Shown piece by piece: positions 39,200-48,969 of a stretch of 64,000 nt of DNA. The DNA is from JACKII01 sp965202745 (GTDB lineage: Bacteria; Pseudomonadota; Alphaproteobacteria; Bin95). The DNA is taken from the NCBI GenBank assembly GCA_965202745.1, contig CBDBCB010000003.1, positions 13,439 to 77,438 on the forward strand, given 5' to 3'. The notes beneath the pieces are model-generated. The model was not told where the DNA came from. It saw only the letters and a list, made by a program, of their open reading frames with translations, and did no database searches. The translations under genes were made by a program, and so were the position numbers. Positions within the stretch are counted from its first letter, which is position 1, and the number at the start of each line of letters is the position of its first letter.

Positions 39200-41275
39200 A
39201 TGATTGCTGAAAAAGCCCGCCTTGCCGTCGATATTGGCGGCACATTCACCGACGTTGTGCTGGAGAATGGCGATAGCCAGGTAACGGCAAAAGTCCTGAC
39301 CACGCCTGACGCGCCAGAACTGGGGGTTCTGGATGGTGTAGCGAAAGCCATGGCGGAAGCCGGGCTGGTGCCAGCGGAGGTCGGGTTGCTGATCCACGGC
39401 ACGACGCTCGCCACGAACACCCTGATCGAACGGAAAGGAGCCAAGACGGCGCTTATCACGACAGAGGGGCATCGCGACGCCGTCGAAATGGCATTGGAAA
39501 ACCGGTTCGAGCAGTACGACATCAACATCGACCGCCCAACACCGCTTGTACCCCGTTATTTGCGCTGGCCGGTGACCGAGCGGCTTAATGTACGCGGAGA
39601 GGCGCTGCTGCCGCTGGATATGGCGAGCGTAGACGCCCTGCTGCCCCTGATCACGAAGCACCAGATCGAGGCATTGGCTATCGGTCTGCTGCATGCCTAT
39701 GCCAACCCAGCCCATGAAAAGGCTGTGGCGGCGCGCATTCAGGCGGCCTATCCGTCGCTGGCAATTTCCCTCTCCAGCGAGGTTGCACCCGAAATCCGGG
39801 AGTATGAGCGCCAGTCGACGACCTGCGCCAATGCCTATATCCAGCCAAAGATGAGCAGCTATCTGCTAGCGCTGGACGAGCAGCTGAAGGCTCAGGGCTT
39901 TGCGTGCCCCTTCCTGCTGATGACATCCGGCAGCGGTCTGACCGATCTGGCGACCGCGGTGAAGTTCCCGATCCGGCTGGTAGAGAGCGGCCCGGCGGGC
40001 GGCGCGATCCTGGCCGCGCGCATTGCGGAAGAGATGGGGCTCGACCGTGTGGTCTCATACGATATGGGCGGCACCACGGCGAAAATCTGCCTGATTGATG
40101 ACTTCAAACCGCTCTCCACCCGCACGTTCGAGGTGGCGCGCGCCTACCGCAATCTGAAAGGCTCCGGCCTGCCCGTGAAGATTCCCGCCATCGAGATGGT
40201 AGAGATCGGCGCGGGCGGCGGCTCGATTGCCTCGGTTGATGCGCTCGGCCGTGTGGCAGTGGGGCCGGAGAGTGCGGGCTCCCAGCCAGGGCCAGCGTGT
40301 TATGACCAGGGCGGCACGCGGGCGGCCGTGACGGATGCAGATCTGGTACTCGGCAAGATCGACCCGGCAGCCTTTGCCGGCGGCTCCGTCAAGCTCGCGC
40401 CGGGGAAAGCGAGCGAGGTGCTGGAGGCCACCGTGGGCAAGCCGTTAGGGATGGATGCGCCGCTTGCTGCATTCGCGGTGGCTGAAATCGTGGACGAGAA
40501 CATGGCCAACGCCGCCCGCGTACACGCGGTGGAGTGGGGCAAGGATATCGCCGGGCGCGCCATGATCGCCTTTGGCGGTGCGGCCCCCCTGCACGCTGCG
40601 CGCTTGGCGGAAAAGCTGAACATCAGCCAAGTGATCGTGCCTGCGGGGGCGGGCGTCGGCTCCGCGGTAGGATTCCTGCGCGCGCCAATCTCTTACGAGG
40701 TGGTGCGCAGCCGCTACATGCGGCTCGACCAGTTCGATGCGGCGGCGGCGAACGCCCTGCTTGACGGAATGCGGGCGGAGGCAGAAGCGATCGTCCGCCA
40801 GGGCGCACCGTCTGGCGATCTGAAGGATATCCGCTTTGCGTTCATGCGCTATGTCGGCCAGGGGCACGAAATCACCGTGGAACTGCCCGCCCGGGCGCTG
40901 GCGGATGGTGATGCGGCGATGTTACGCCAGGCGTTCGAGGAGACCTACCGCGCCCTCTACGGCCAGACAGTGCCTGGCCAACAGCCGGAAATCCTCACCT
41001 GGACCCTAACGGTTGCGAGCGAGGCTGTGTCGTCGGCAGTCGCTTCGGAAGACACTGCCACAGCCCCCGTTGGCCAGCCAGTGGCCACGCGCCGCCTATT
41101 TGACAGCGCTGCTCAGGCCTTCGTCGAAGCTCAAGTCTGGCGGCGCGAAACCATGGGAACAGCGGAAGTGGCCGGCCCCGCCCTAATCGTCGAGGACCAG
41201 ACCACAACCGTGGTGCCCGACGGCTTCACCGCTCGGATGGGCAAGGGCGGGGCGCTGGTCCTAACGCACGCCTAA
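39200..41275 (+). CDS. Hydantoinase/oxoprolinase subunit A (HyuA) family
   Basis: 691 residues of the ATP-dependent N-methylhydantoinase / 5-oxoprolinase A family. The actin-like start LAVDIGGTFTDVVLENG, IHGTTLATNTLIERKGAK, SYDMGGTTAKICLI and GAGGGSIASVDALGRVAVGPESAGSQPGPACY are the family landmarks. This subunit normally works with HyuB, usually encoded directly downstream. Here the next gene is an acyl-CoA dehydrogenase on the opposite strand, so HyuB is absent locally. Frame intact. Confidence 0.93.
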   Translation: MIAEKARLAVDIGGTFTDVVLENGDSQVTAKVLTTPDAPELGVLDGVAKAMAEAGLVPAEVGLLIHGTTLATNTLIERKGAKTALITTEGHRDAVEMALENRFEQYDINIDRPTPLVPRYLRWPVTERLNVRGEALLPLDMASVDALLPLITKHQIEALAIGLLHAYANPAHEKAVAARIQAAYPSLAISLSSEVAPEIREYERQSTTCANAYIQPKMSSYLLALDEQLKAQGFACPFLLMTSGSGLTDLATAVKFPIRLVESGPAGGAILAARIAEEMGLDRVVSYDMGGTTAKICLIDDFKPLSTRTFEVARAYRNLKGSGLPVKIPAIEMVEIGAGGGSIASVDALGRVAVGPESAGSQPGPACYDQGGTRAAVTDADLVLGKIDPAAFAGGSVKLAPGKASEVLEATVGKPLGMDAPLAAFAVAEIVDENMANAARVHAVEWGKDIAGRAMIAFGGAAPLHAARLAEKLNISQVIVPAGAGVGSAVGFLRAPISYEVVRSRYMRLDQFDAAAANALLDGMRAEAEAIVRQGAPSGDLKDIRFAFMRYVGQGHEITVELPARALADGDAAMLRQAFEETYRALYGQTVPGQQPEILTWTLTVASEAVSSAVASEDTATAPVGQPVATRRLFDSAAQAFVEAQVWRRETMGTAEVAGPALIVEDQTTTVVPDGFTARMGKGGALVLTHA

Positions 41276-41321
41276 GCATTTCCAGATAGCGCCGCAAGAC
41301 GCTATTCGGGATTTTGGAAAC

Positions 41322-42581
41322 TCAACCCAAATCTGCACTCTGCTTGTAGCTGTGCGGCATGGCGGGGGGCATGCCCTCTTTCTCGTGGGCGCGCACGACA
41401 CTGCGCGCAATGCCGCGCAGGTGAACCTCGTCCGGGCCGTCGATGAACTGCAGCGCACGGCCCCAGGTCCAGAGGTAGCTAATCGGCGTGTCTGGGGTCA
41501 GGCCCATGGCGCCATGCACCTGCATCGCGCGGTTCGTCACGGTCGTTTGCAGACGCGCGGCCACCACCTTGATCGCCGAAACGGCATCGCGCGCCGCCCG
41601 GTTGCCCTGCTGATCGATCAGCCAGGCGGTTTGCAAACATAAGAGCCGCGCCTGGTCGATCTCTATCCGGCTTAGCGCTACCTGCTCCCGCACCGTGTCG
41701 TGGTCGATGGTGCGCTTGCCGAACGTATTGCGGTTCAGGCCGCGCTCGATCATGAGCGACAGAGCAACTTCGCACTGACCGATGGTCCGCATGCAGTGGT
41801 GAATACGGCCCGGCCCCAGACGCGCCTGGGCGATCATGAAGCCGTCGCCTTCCTCTGCAATCAGATTGGTGGCGGGCACACGCACATTGTCGAAGACCAC
41901 CTCGCAGTGACCTTCCGGCGAGATGTGATGCATGACCGGGATATTGCGCACGATCTTCACGCCCGGCGTGCCCGGCGGCACGATGATCTGGGACTGCTGG
42001 CGGTGGACTTCCGCGTTGAGATCTGTCTTGCCCATGACGATCATCACGCCCAGTTCCGGGTGTGCGGCGTTGGTGATGAACCACTTGCGGCCGTTGACGA
42101 CGTACTCGTTGCCCACCTTCTCGATGCGGGTCTGCACGTTGGTCGCGTCCGACGACGCCACCTCCGGCTCCGTCATGCAGAAGGCGGAGCGGATTTCGCC
42201 GTTAAACAACGGCTCCAGATAGGTCTTCTTCTGCTCATCCGTGCCGAACATATGAAAGACTTCCATGTTGCCGGTGTCGGGCGCATTGCAGTTGAACATC
42301 TCCGGCGCCCAATAGATGCGGCCCATGATTTCGGCGAGCGGCGCATACTCCAGATTGGAGCATTTGGTGCCCGCCACCCCATCCGGCAGGCCCGGCATGA
42401 ACATGTTCCAGAGGCCTTCTTCTTTGGCCTTTGCCTTGATGTCCTTGCAGAAGGGCGGCGGGAAGGTTCCCGCCTCGGTCAGTTCATGCCATTCCCGGTC
42501 GCGGAGTGCGATCTCCCGCTCCATGAATTGGGTTAGCTGCTCTTGCAGCGCTTTGACCTTGTCGGAATAGGCGAAATCCAT
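41322..42581 (-). CDS. Acyl-CoA dehydrogenase (ACAD10/11-like)
   Basis: A 419-residue FAD acyl-CoA dehydrogenase. SAFCMTEPEVASSDATNVQT is the flavin/substrate signature, GRKWFITNAAHPELGVMIVMGKT the next, and VHGAMGLTPDTPISYLWTWGRALQFIDGPDEVHLRGIAR the C-terminal end. The size and the TEPEVASSDA motif point to the ACAD10/11-like branch. It oxidises an acyl-CoA at C2-C3; chain specificity is unknown. Stands between HyuA and a divergent MFS gene. Frame intact. Confidence 0.93.
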   Translation of the reverse strand: MDFAYSDKVKALQEQLTQFMEREIALRDREWHELTEAGTFPPPFCKDIKAKAKEEGLWNMFMPGLPDGVAGTKCSNLEYAPLAEIMGRIYWAPEMFNCNAPDTGNMEVFHMFGTDEQKKTYLEPLFNGEIRSAFCMTEPEVASSDATNVQTRIEKVGNEYVVNGRKWFITNAAHPELGVMIVMGKTDLNAEVHRQQSQIIVPPGTPGVKIVRNIPVMHHISPEGHCEVVFDNVRVPATNLIAEEGDGFMIAQARLGPGRIHHCMRTIGQCEVALSLMIERGLNRNTFGKRTIDHDTVREQVALSRIEIDQARLLCLQTAWLIDQQGNRAARDAVSAIKVVAARLQTTVTNRAMQVHGAMGLTPDTPISYLWTWGRALQFIDGPDEVHLRGIARSVVRAHEKEGMPPAMPHSYKQSADLG

Positions 42582-42712
42582 GGGGTATGGCTCCAGGGCT
42601 CTGTCGAAAATGGTAGGCTTTGGCGGCTTCTATAGCATGACCTGCCGCACACGCCAGCGGTGGGCCGCAAAGACATCTTCCGGCTTGGCCTTTATTGGGG
42701 TATGGGCAAGGT

Positions 42713-43933
42713 ATGTTCTCGCTCGCTTTTCTGCGCTCCAACGCCAAGCTGATCGGATTCGGGTTCGTGCTGTACTTCCTCGCCAGCGCGGGACAGACCT
42801 ATTTCATCTCTATTTTCGGCGGCGAAATTCGGGCGGAGTTCGGCCTGAGCCATGGCGATTTCGGCACGGTCTATGCCATCGGCACGCTGGGAAGCGCCGC
42901 GACGCTGGTGTGGCTGGGCCGTATCGTCGACACGATGAGCGTCGCCAAGACCGTCATCCTGACCCTGCTGGTGCTGGCGGCAGTCTCCGCTTTTATGGGC
43001 TTTACCTGGGACGCAGCCGCGCTGGCCTTTGCCATCTATGGCCTGCGCCTGATGGGTCAGGGCATGGCTATGCATATCGGCGTCACCGCGATGGCACGCT
43101 TCTTTACGGCGGAGCGTGGCCGGGCGCTCAGCATCGCCTCGCTGGGTGGCGCAGTCAGTGCTGCGGCCTCGCCACCCTATATCGTGGCGCTGCTGACCTT
43201 TGTCACCTGGCGTGAGGCTTGGTGGATCACCGCGCTGTTCGTGCTTTGCGCGTTGCCTCTTTGCCTGTTGCTGATCCGCGGCGAAGACCTGGCTGAACGG
43301 GCCAAGGAGATAGCCAGCAACCAGAAAGCCGAAGGCGGGGATCAGTACAAGGTCGGCGACGTGATCCGCGATCCGGGCATGTGGCTGCGTATGCAGGTAC
43401 TGCTCGCGCCCTCGTTCATCTCCACCGGCTTTGTCTTCCATCAGGTGCATATCGCGCAGGCAAAAGGCTGGTCGATCGATCTGATGGCAGGCTCCTTTAC
43501 CGCCTACGCAGTCGCCTCCGTCGCGGGTTTGATGATCTCCGGCCCGCTGGTGGACTGCTTCAGTGCCCGGCAATTGATGCCTGTCTACCTGGTGCCGCTG
43601 GCAATGTGCTGCCTCGCGCTTTCCTATGGTGAGGCGTCCTGGTGGGTGCCGGTCTATATGGGGCTGATGGGGGCCGGAACGGGCCTGAGCGCCGTGGTGC
43701 GGGGCGCGCTTTGGGCGGAGCTTTACGGTGTCGCCCATATGGGTGCGATCTGCAGTTTCAGCACGGCATTGATGGTGTTTTCCAGCGGCATGGCCCCTGC
43801 TGTCATGGGAATTGCACTGGATTCCGGGTTTCTGATTGAGGGCATCGCGCTAACGTCTGCGATCTATTGCGTGTTCGCAACGATGGTGGGGCGGTTGGCG
43901 AAACCGCCGCGGCCTCTTCTTTCCGGCAGGTAG
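42713..43933 (+). CDS. MFS transporter
   Basis: ~406 residues with about twelve hydrophobic helices. GFGFVLYFLASAGQTYFISIFGGEIRAEFGL and LWLGRIVDTMSVAK are an MFS helix 1-2 and loop. RGRALSIASLGGAVSAAASPPYI and GAGTGLSAVVRGALWAELYG suggest an organic-acid transporter subfamily. The ATG at 42713 is chosen, with 42695 as an alternative. It lies upstream of, and on the same strand as, the hydroxyacid dehydrogenase, so uptake of its substrate is plausible. Frame intact. Confidence 0.88.
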   Translation: MFSLAFLRSNAKLIGFGFVLYFLASAGQTYFISIFGGEIRAEFGLSHGDFGTVYAIGTLGSAATLVWLGRIVDTMSVAKTVILTLLVLAAVSAFMGFTWDAAALAFAIYGLRLMGQGMAMHIGVTAMARFFTAERGRALSIASLGGAVSAAASPPYIVALLTFVTWREAWWITALFVLCALPLCLLLIRGEDLAERAKEIASNQKAEGGDQYKVGDVIRDPGMWLRMQVLLAPSFISTGFVFHQVHIAQAKGWSIDLMAGSFTAYAVASVAGLMISGPLVDCFSARQLMPVYLVPLAMCCLALSYGEASWWVPVYMGLMGAGTGLSAVVRGALWAELYGVAHMGAICSFSTALMVFSSGMAPAVMGIALDSGFLIEGIALTSAIYCVFATMVGRLAKPPRPLLSGR

Positions 43934-44020
43934 AACCCCCTGCCCTTGCTCAAGCCCGCGAGCCATGCTCTATCTAGTACTTAGGAACTAGTCTAAAGTC
44001 ATACCCTTCGGGTGCCACCA

Positions 44021-44992
44021 ATGACCCAATACCGCGTCATGCTTCAGATGCCCTATACGCCGGGCGTCGCCTCCGTTTTCGACAAACACCCGGAGATCGA
44101 GGTGATGCAGTTTACGGAAACGTCCGAAGCCAACATTCTGCAGCACGTGGGCAACTACGACGCCGCCATCCTGGGCGTCGCGCCGTTCACGCCAGCCATC
44201 ATCAAAATGGCCGACAAAATGCAGATCGTAGCGCGGCATGGTGTTGGCTATGACGCTGTGAATGTGCCGGCATTGACCGAAGCGGGCATCCCGCTGGCTG
44301 TTGTCGGCATTGCAAACTCCATTACAGTCGCCGAGCACTCGCTGTTCTTCATGATGGCGCTCGCCAAACGCGCCTTCCTGTTCGACCGGGAGGCGCGCAA
44401 GGGCAATTGGGACATACGCCGCGAAGTACCAGCCTATGACCTGGCTGGCCGGTCCGTGCTGGTGCTCGGCTATGGCCGCATCGGCCGCCGTCTGGTGCCC
44501 ATGCTGAACGCGATGCAGATGGACGTGCATGTCTATGACCCCTATGTGGTGCAAGACGCGATCACAACGGCAGGCGCCACCATCGTTGAGGATTTCCGCG
44601 CTGTGCTGGGCGATATGGACTTCGTCTCGGTCAACCGCCCGAAGGACGAGACTACCACCGGGATGATCGGCAATGCCGAGATCGAGGCGATGAAGCCGAC
44701 GGCTTTTCTGGTTAACACGGCGCGCGGCGGCATTATCGATGAAGCCGACCTCTACGACTGCCTGAAACGCGAAGTGATCGCGGGCGCAGGCATTGACCCG
44801 TTCGTGGTCGAGCCGCCCTCCCCCGATCATCCGCTCTTCAGCCTGGACAACATCATCGTCTCGCCGCACTCCGCCGGCAACACCGAAGAAAGCATGTTCC
44901 GCATGGGCGCGACCGCCGCGCAGAACGTGGTCGACTGCTTCAACGGGAAACTCAATCCCGACAACGTTATCAACAAGGAGGTTTTGAAATGA
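44021..44992 (+). CDS. D-2-hydroxyacid dehydrogenase (NAD)
   Basis: 323 residues of the SerA/formate-glycerate dehydrogenase family. GYGRIGRRLVPMLNAMQMDVHVYDPY is the NAD Rossmann motif, NTARGGIIDEADLYDCL the catalytic-Arg region and SPHSAGNTEESM the catalytic His (PHSAGNT). Its stop overlaps the start of the aldolase gene (ATGA), so the two are translationally coupled. It oxidises or reduces a 2-hydroxy/2-oxo acid; given its partner, a sugar-acid or glycerate-like substrate is likely. Frame intact. Confidence 0.93.
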   Translation: MTQYRVMLQMPYTPGVASVFDKHPEIEVMQFTETSEANILQHVGNYDAAILGVAPFTPAIIKMADKMQIVARHGVGYDAVNVPALTEAGIPLAVVGIANSITVAEHSLFFMMALAKRAFLFDREARKGNWDIRREVPAYDLAGRSVLVLGYGRIGRRLVPMLNAMQMDVHVYDPYVVQDAITTAGATIVEDFRAVLGDMDFVSVNRPKDETTTGMIGNAEIEAMKPTAFLVNTARGGIIDEADLYDCLKREVIAGAGIDPFVVEPPSPDHPLFSLDNIIVSPHSAGNTEESMFRMGATAAQNVVDCFNGKLNPDNVINKEVLK

Positions 44993-45777
44993 GGCCCAAT
45001 CCCGTTCTTGAGGCCTGGAAGGCAGGCAAGGCCATCGTCAACGGCTGGTGTGCGATCCCGTCCAGCTTTTCCGCTGAAGTCATGGCGCACCAGGACTGGG
45101 ACGCCATCACTGTGGACTGCCAGCACGGCCTTATCGACTATATCGACGCCGTGCACATGTTCCAGGCGATCTCCACCACGTCGAAGCCACCGATGGCGCG
45201 CGTGCCGTGGAACGATCCGGCAGCGATCATGAAGCTTCTGGATGCCGGCGCCCAAGGCATCATCGCCCCCATGATTAACAGCCGCGAGGAATGCGAACAG
45301 TTCGTCGGCACCGTGAAGTATCCGCCGATCGGATACCGCTCCAACGGCCCGATACGGGCGGTGCTGTATTCCGGCAGCGATTATGTCAAGCAAGCCAACG
45401 ACACGATCCTGGCCATTGCCATGATTGAAACCGACAAAGCGATCCAGAACCTGGATGAGATCCTGACCACTCCGGGACTGGACGGGATCTATATCGGTCC
45501 CAGTGACCTGGCACTCAGCTATGGCCGCGCGCCGGTGCTCGATCCGACCGACCAGTTCGTCTACGACAAGATGATGGAAGTTCTGGCGGGCTGCAAAAAG
45601 CATGGCGTGCCTGCCGGTCTGCATTGCGGCAGTGCCGAGTTCGCACTGCGCATGATCGAAGAGGGCTTCCTGCTAACCACCATCGCCAATGACAGCCGCA
45701 TGATGGTCATCGGCTGCCAGCAGGAGCTGGGCAAGATGAAAGTGGGCGTCAAACGCGAGAGCGGCAGCCCTTACTAA
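44989..45777 (+). CDS. HpcH/HpaI-type aldolase
   Basis: 262 residues of the class II pyruvate aldolase family (2,4-dihydroxyhept-2-ene-1,7-dioate aldolase type). WDAITVDCQHGLIDYIDA carries the catalytic His, MIETDKAIQNLDEIL the metal Glu and LDGIYIGPSDLALSYG the metal Asp. It splits a 2-oxo-4-hydroxy acid into pyruvate and an aldehyde. It overlaps the hydroxyacid dehydrogenase gene by four bases and ends just before a strong terminator. Frame intact. Confidence 0.92.
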   Translation: MRPNPVLEAWKAGKAIVNGWCAIPSSFSAEVMAHQDWDAITVDCQHGLIDYIDAVHMFQAISTTSKPPMARVPWNDPAAIMKLLDAGAQGIIAPMINSREECEQFVGTVKYPPIGYRSNGPIRAVLYSGSDYVKQANDTILAIAMIETDKAIQNLDEILTTPGLDGIYIGPSDLALSYGRAPVLDPTDQFVYDKMMEVLAGCKKHGVPAGLHCGSAEFALRMIEEGFLLTTIANDSRMMVIGCQQELGKMKVGVKRESGSPY

Positions 45778-45788
45778 TGAGCTTGACG

Positions 45789-45825
45789 CGCGTGAGGCGG
45801 TTTCCGCTGCCTCACGCGGTCTTTT
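45789..45825. terminator. Rho-independent terminator after the aldolase gene
   Basis: CGCGTGAGGC (45789-45798) pairs with GCCTCACGCG (45809-45818), loop of ten bases, then a short T-run (GTCTTTTG). It also contains the stop of the converging PAS gene, so it may work in both directions. Confidence 0.8.
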
Positions 45826-46363
45826 GCGCCTCGTTTAGGGCCTGTTGCAGGCGTCTACGTTCTTCGAAATCCGCGGTTACGTCGCGAATGATGGAGGCCA
45901 TGCCGGCCATTGCCCCCGTGGCGGTGTGCAGCGGTATGATCGAGAACTGAATAGACAGGCGCTGACCGTCCCTGTGCAGGGCGGGCACGGAAAGTAACTC
46001 GCCTGCGCCGTAAACTGTTCTGCCCGTGCGCATTGTCTCGCGGTAGCCGGCCCAGTGCCGGGCGCGCTGCTTCTCCGGAATAATCAGGTCGAGCAATTGG
46101 CCGAGAGCCTCCGCGGCGCTGAAACCGAAAATCCGCTCTGCACCAGCGTTCCAATGACGGATAACGCCATCCGCATCGCTGACGAGCAATGCATCTGACA
46201 TACCGTTCAGCAGGGTTTCGGCGAGATTGTCCAAAATCATGCGGTTTCCTTCGCTCGCAACCGGTGTTTGTGCCTCGGTGCTTGCCCAGGAATAGCCCCT
46301 GAATGCCAACTCATGCGCATAGCAAACCGGCGAGGCGAAACTGCGATGGGGTTCATCATTCAT
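45812..46363 (-). CDS. PAS-domain sensor protein
   Basis: ~183 residues. After a ~45-residue N-terminus, DNLAETLLNGMSDALLVSDADGVIRHWNAGAERIFGFSAAEALGQ is a PAS start, and FSIIPLHTATGAMAGMASIIRDVTADFEERRRLQ its S-box end with a helical linker. There is no kinase, GGDEF or other output domain, so it is a single-domain PAS protein and presumably signals through a partner. The start at 46363 is preferred. Frame intact. Confidence 0.85.
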   Translation of the reverse strand: MNDEPHRSFASPVCYAHELAFRGYSWASTEAQTPVASEGNRMILDNLAETLLNGMSDALLVSDADGVIRHWNAGAERIFGFSAAEALGQLLDLIIPEKQRARHWAGYRETMRTGRTVYGAGELLSVPALHRDGQRLSIQFSIIPLHTATGAMAGMASIIRDVTADFEERRRLQQALNEAQKTA

Positions 46364-46458
46364 AGGCGGGCTTCTCTTCCAGACATACAAGGAAGCCCGG
46401 CCTCAGCTCGGGCGGCTTAATTTCGCGTTCTGGATTCGAAGTTCCTGATTGCTGAAGG

Positions 46459-47592
46459 CTATCTCACTTGCCGGAAGCAAGTGCGGACCTCTTCCACGAA
46501 GGCGTCCGGCACCTCAAAGGCGGCGAAGTGGCCGCCTTTGTCGCGCTCGCCCCAATGGATGATGTTCTTAAACCGCGTCTCCGCCCAGCGGCGGGAGGAA
46601 TAGGAGATGTCGTGCGGAAAGATGGTGTAGCCCATTGGCACGCTGACCGGGTCCTGTTTCGAGCGCCGGAAGCTCTGCCAATAGAGGCGGGCAGATGAGG
46701 TTGCGCTGTTGGTCAGCCAGTAGATCGAGACATTGGCCAGGATCTCATCGCGGGAGAGCACATTCTCCGGATGGCCATCGCAATCCATCCAGGCCCAGAA
46801 CTTCTCTACGATCCAAGCACACTGCCCGGACGGTGAATCCGCTAGGCCGTATCCCACCGTCTGGGGCCGGGTGGAATGCTGCTTAGAATAACCACTGTCC
46901 CAGTCGTTGTAATATTTGAGCTTCTTGGCGGCGGTCTGCTCCGACTCGGTCATTTGGTCGGGGGGCGTGGTCGGCCGCACCATCAGCATGTTCAGGTGGA
47001 TGCCCGCGCAATGCTCCGGATCCTGCGCGCCGATGCAGCCGGTGACGGCAGAGCCCCAGTCGCCGCCCTGCGCGACGTAGCGCTCGTAGCCCAGCCTGGC
47101 CATCAGCTTCGCCCACGCCTCGCCGATCTTCTCCACACCCCAGCCGGGACCGGTGGGTTTGCCGGACCAGCCATAACCTTGCAGCGAGGGAGCGACGACG
47201 TGGAAGGCGTCCTCCGCCGTACCGCCATGGGCGGTGGGGTTGGTCAGCGCATCGATGACCTTGTGGAACTCCAGCACGCTTCCCGGCCAGCCATGGGTTA
47301 GCACCAGAGGCATGGCGTTCTCATGGGGAGACTTCACATACAGGAAGTGAATGTCGACGCCATCGATCTCCGTCAAGAATTGCGGCCACGCATTGAGTTT
47401 CTTCTCCCATGGCCGCCAATCGAAACTCTCCGCCCAATAGCCACAGAGTTCCTGCGTATAAGCGAGCGGCACGCCCTGGGACCAGTCCTCGACAACCTCT
47501 TTCTCCGGCCACCGTGTCGCCCGGAGACGGCGACGGAGGTCGTCAAGGTCAGCTTCGGGCACATCGATGCGGAAGGGGCGAATGGCGGTCAT
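46459..47592 (-). CDS. Epoxide hydrolase (alpha/beta-hydrolase)
   Basis: 377 residues with the N-terminal epoxide-hydrolase domain (FRIDVPEADLDDLRRRLRATRWPE). LTHGWPGSVLEF is the oxyanion-hole HGxP motif, YVAQGGDWGSAVT holds the nucleophile Asp, and DKGGHFAAFEVPDAF the catalytic His. It opens an epoxide to a diol by an alkyl-enzyme ester. The lineage is the microsomal-like/EHN type. No obvious partner genes. Frame intact. Confidence 0.92.
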   Translation of the reverse strand: MTAIRPFRIDVPEADLDDLRRRLRATRWPEKEVVEDWSQGVPLAYTQELCGYWAESFDWRPWEKKLNAWPQFLTEIDGVDIHFLYVKSPHENAMPLVLTHGWPGSVLEFHKVIDALTNPTAHGGTAEDAFHVVAPSLQGYGWSGKPTGPGWGVEKIGEAWAKLMARLGYERYVAQGGDWGSAVTGCIGAQDPEHCAGIHLNMLMVRPTTPPDQMTESEQTAAKKLKYYNDWDSGYSKQHSTRPQTVGYGLADSPSGQCAWIVEKFWAWMDCDGHPENVLSRDEILANVSIYWLTNSATSSARLYWQSFRRSKQDPVSVPMGYTIFPHDISYSSRRWAETRFKNIIHWGERDKGGHFAAFEVPDAFVEEVRTCFRQVR

Positions 47593-47723
47593 GGTGTGTA
47601 TCTCTCAAAAACCGAGCCCCGGAACTGAACAGCAGTGTCCGAGGTCTCCTTAAGGCGGATTCCTAAACGGAGGGAGATCCCGGATGGCGCTCGCGCGTCT
47701 CCGGGACACGGTGCTTTAGGCGA

Positions 47724-48932
47724 TCAAAAACTCTCCAGCCGCTGATGCTCCGGCACGTTCAGCTTGAAGCACTTGGCGGCGTTCAGGCCGAGGATTTTGG
47801 CGCGCTGCTTGTCGTTCAGCATGCCCATTGTGCGCTCGATCGCTTCGGAGGAATGGGGCCAGGTGCCTTCATGGTGCGGATAGTCATTGGCCCAGCAGAA
47901 GTTGTCCATCAGACGCCAGTCCTCCGCGAGGGTCAGGCCCGACGGGTCTTCCTGGAAGGTGGCAAAGCCGTTCCGGCGGAAATACTCGGATGGCAGCATG
48001 TCCAGCTTCGGACGCACCCACATGTGATGCTTGCGGTAGGCCTCGTCCATCGCATCCATCAGCCAGGGGACCCAGCCAATGCCTGCCTCGACGGTCGCAA
48101 AGCGCAGGTTCGGGAAACGCGCAAGCACGCCGGACGCGCAGAGGTTCGCCACCGGCTCAATGGTCGGTGCCAGCGAGTGGGTGACGTAGTTAACGATCGC
48201 GCCGCCATTGCCCCTGGCCGCCCGCGGGTCGCGGCCGGTGGAGACGTGGAAGGTCATGGTCAGGTCGGCCTCTTGAATCAAGGCCCACATGGGATCGAAA
48301 TGCGGCAGGTTGTAGTTGACGTGGTCCACATCATGGCCGCCCCAGATCGGCTTGCACGGCAGGGAAAGCGTGGTGAAACCCATCTTAGCCACCCGCGTGA
48401 TCTCCGCCATAGCGCAGTCCAGGTCACCAGTAGCGATAGCCGCAACCGGATGCATTGCCTGGCCATAACTGGTGAACTGCTCATGTGCCCAGTCGTTCCA
48501 GACGGCACACTGCGCCGACGAGAAAATCGGGTCCGGCGTCGCCCATATAGCCAGGCCCTTGTTCGGAAAGATAATCTCGACGTCGATGCCGTCCTTGCCA
48601 TTGTCCGCCATGCGGTCGGCGGGATCAGCGCCGGCTTTGGAGCGGACCCAATCCTCGCCCTCAAAACTCATGACGCGCACGCGGTCCGGGCGGTAACCCT
48701 CGCAATAGCGCCACTGCACGCCGTCAGCATCGGTCTCTATCCGGGGCACGCGGTCGAGATATTTCTTATCGATGCGCTTCACCCAGAGGTCCGGCGGCTC
48801 GTTCGCATGACAGTCGGTGGAGACCATAAAATACTTGTTCGGATCGCCTGCCCGCGCGGTGCGGCTCCAGCCCTCAGCGCCTGGCGTTTCGAGGCGCCAG
48901 AGGTTTTCCTCATTAATGGCAACGTCGTTCAC
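47724..48932 (-). CDS. Amidohydrolase (PF04909-type TIM barrel)
   Basis: 402 residues. MVSTDCHANEPPDLW is the metal-site start (DxH), LSLPCKPIWGGHDVDHVNYN and TFHVSTGRDPRAARG supply further metal His, and WANDYPHHEGTWPHSSEAIERTM the conserved C-terminal Asp/His. This family includes decarboxylases and hydrolases of aromatic and related acids. The GTG start at 48932 has AGGAG upstream. A palindromic TTTCCACTTTGTGGAAA lies 20 bp before it and resembles one upstream of malate synthase. Frame intact. Confidence 0.9.
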   Translation of the reverse strand: MNDVAINEENLWRLETPGAEGWSRTARAGDPNKYFMVSTDCHANEPPDLWVKRIDKKYLDRVPRIETDADGVQWRYCEGYRPDRVRVMSFEGEDWVRSKAGADPADRMADNGKDGIDVEIIFPNKGLAIWATPDPIFSSAQCAVWNDWAHEQFTSYGQAMHPVAAIATGDLDCAMAEITRVAKMGFTTLSLPCKPIWGGHDVDHVNYNLPHFDPMWALIQEADLTMTFHVSTGRDPRAARGNGGAIVNYVTHSLAPTIEPVANLCASGVLARFPNLRFATVEAGIGWVPWLMDAMDEAYRKHHMWVRPKLDMLPSEYFRRNGFATFQEDPSGLTLAEDWRLMDNFCWANDYPHHEGTWPHSSEAIERTMGMLNDKQRAKILGLNAAKCFKLNVPEHQRLESF

Positions 48933-48952
48933 GGGAGTCTCCTTTCCATTGT

Positions 48953-48969
48953 TTTCCACTTTGTGGAAA
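48953..48969. promoter_or_regulatory. Candidate operator TTCCA-N5-TGGAA upstream of the amidohydrolase
   Basis: A perfect 17-bp palindrome TTTCCAC-TTT-GTGGAAA immediately upstream of the amidohydrolase ribosome site. The half-sites and spacing equal those at 55312-55326 before malate synthase, whose neighbour is an IclR-family regulator gene. Confidence 0.6.
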
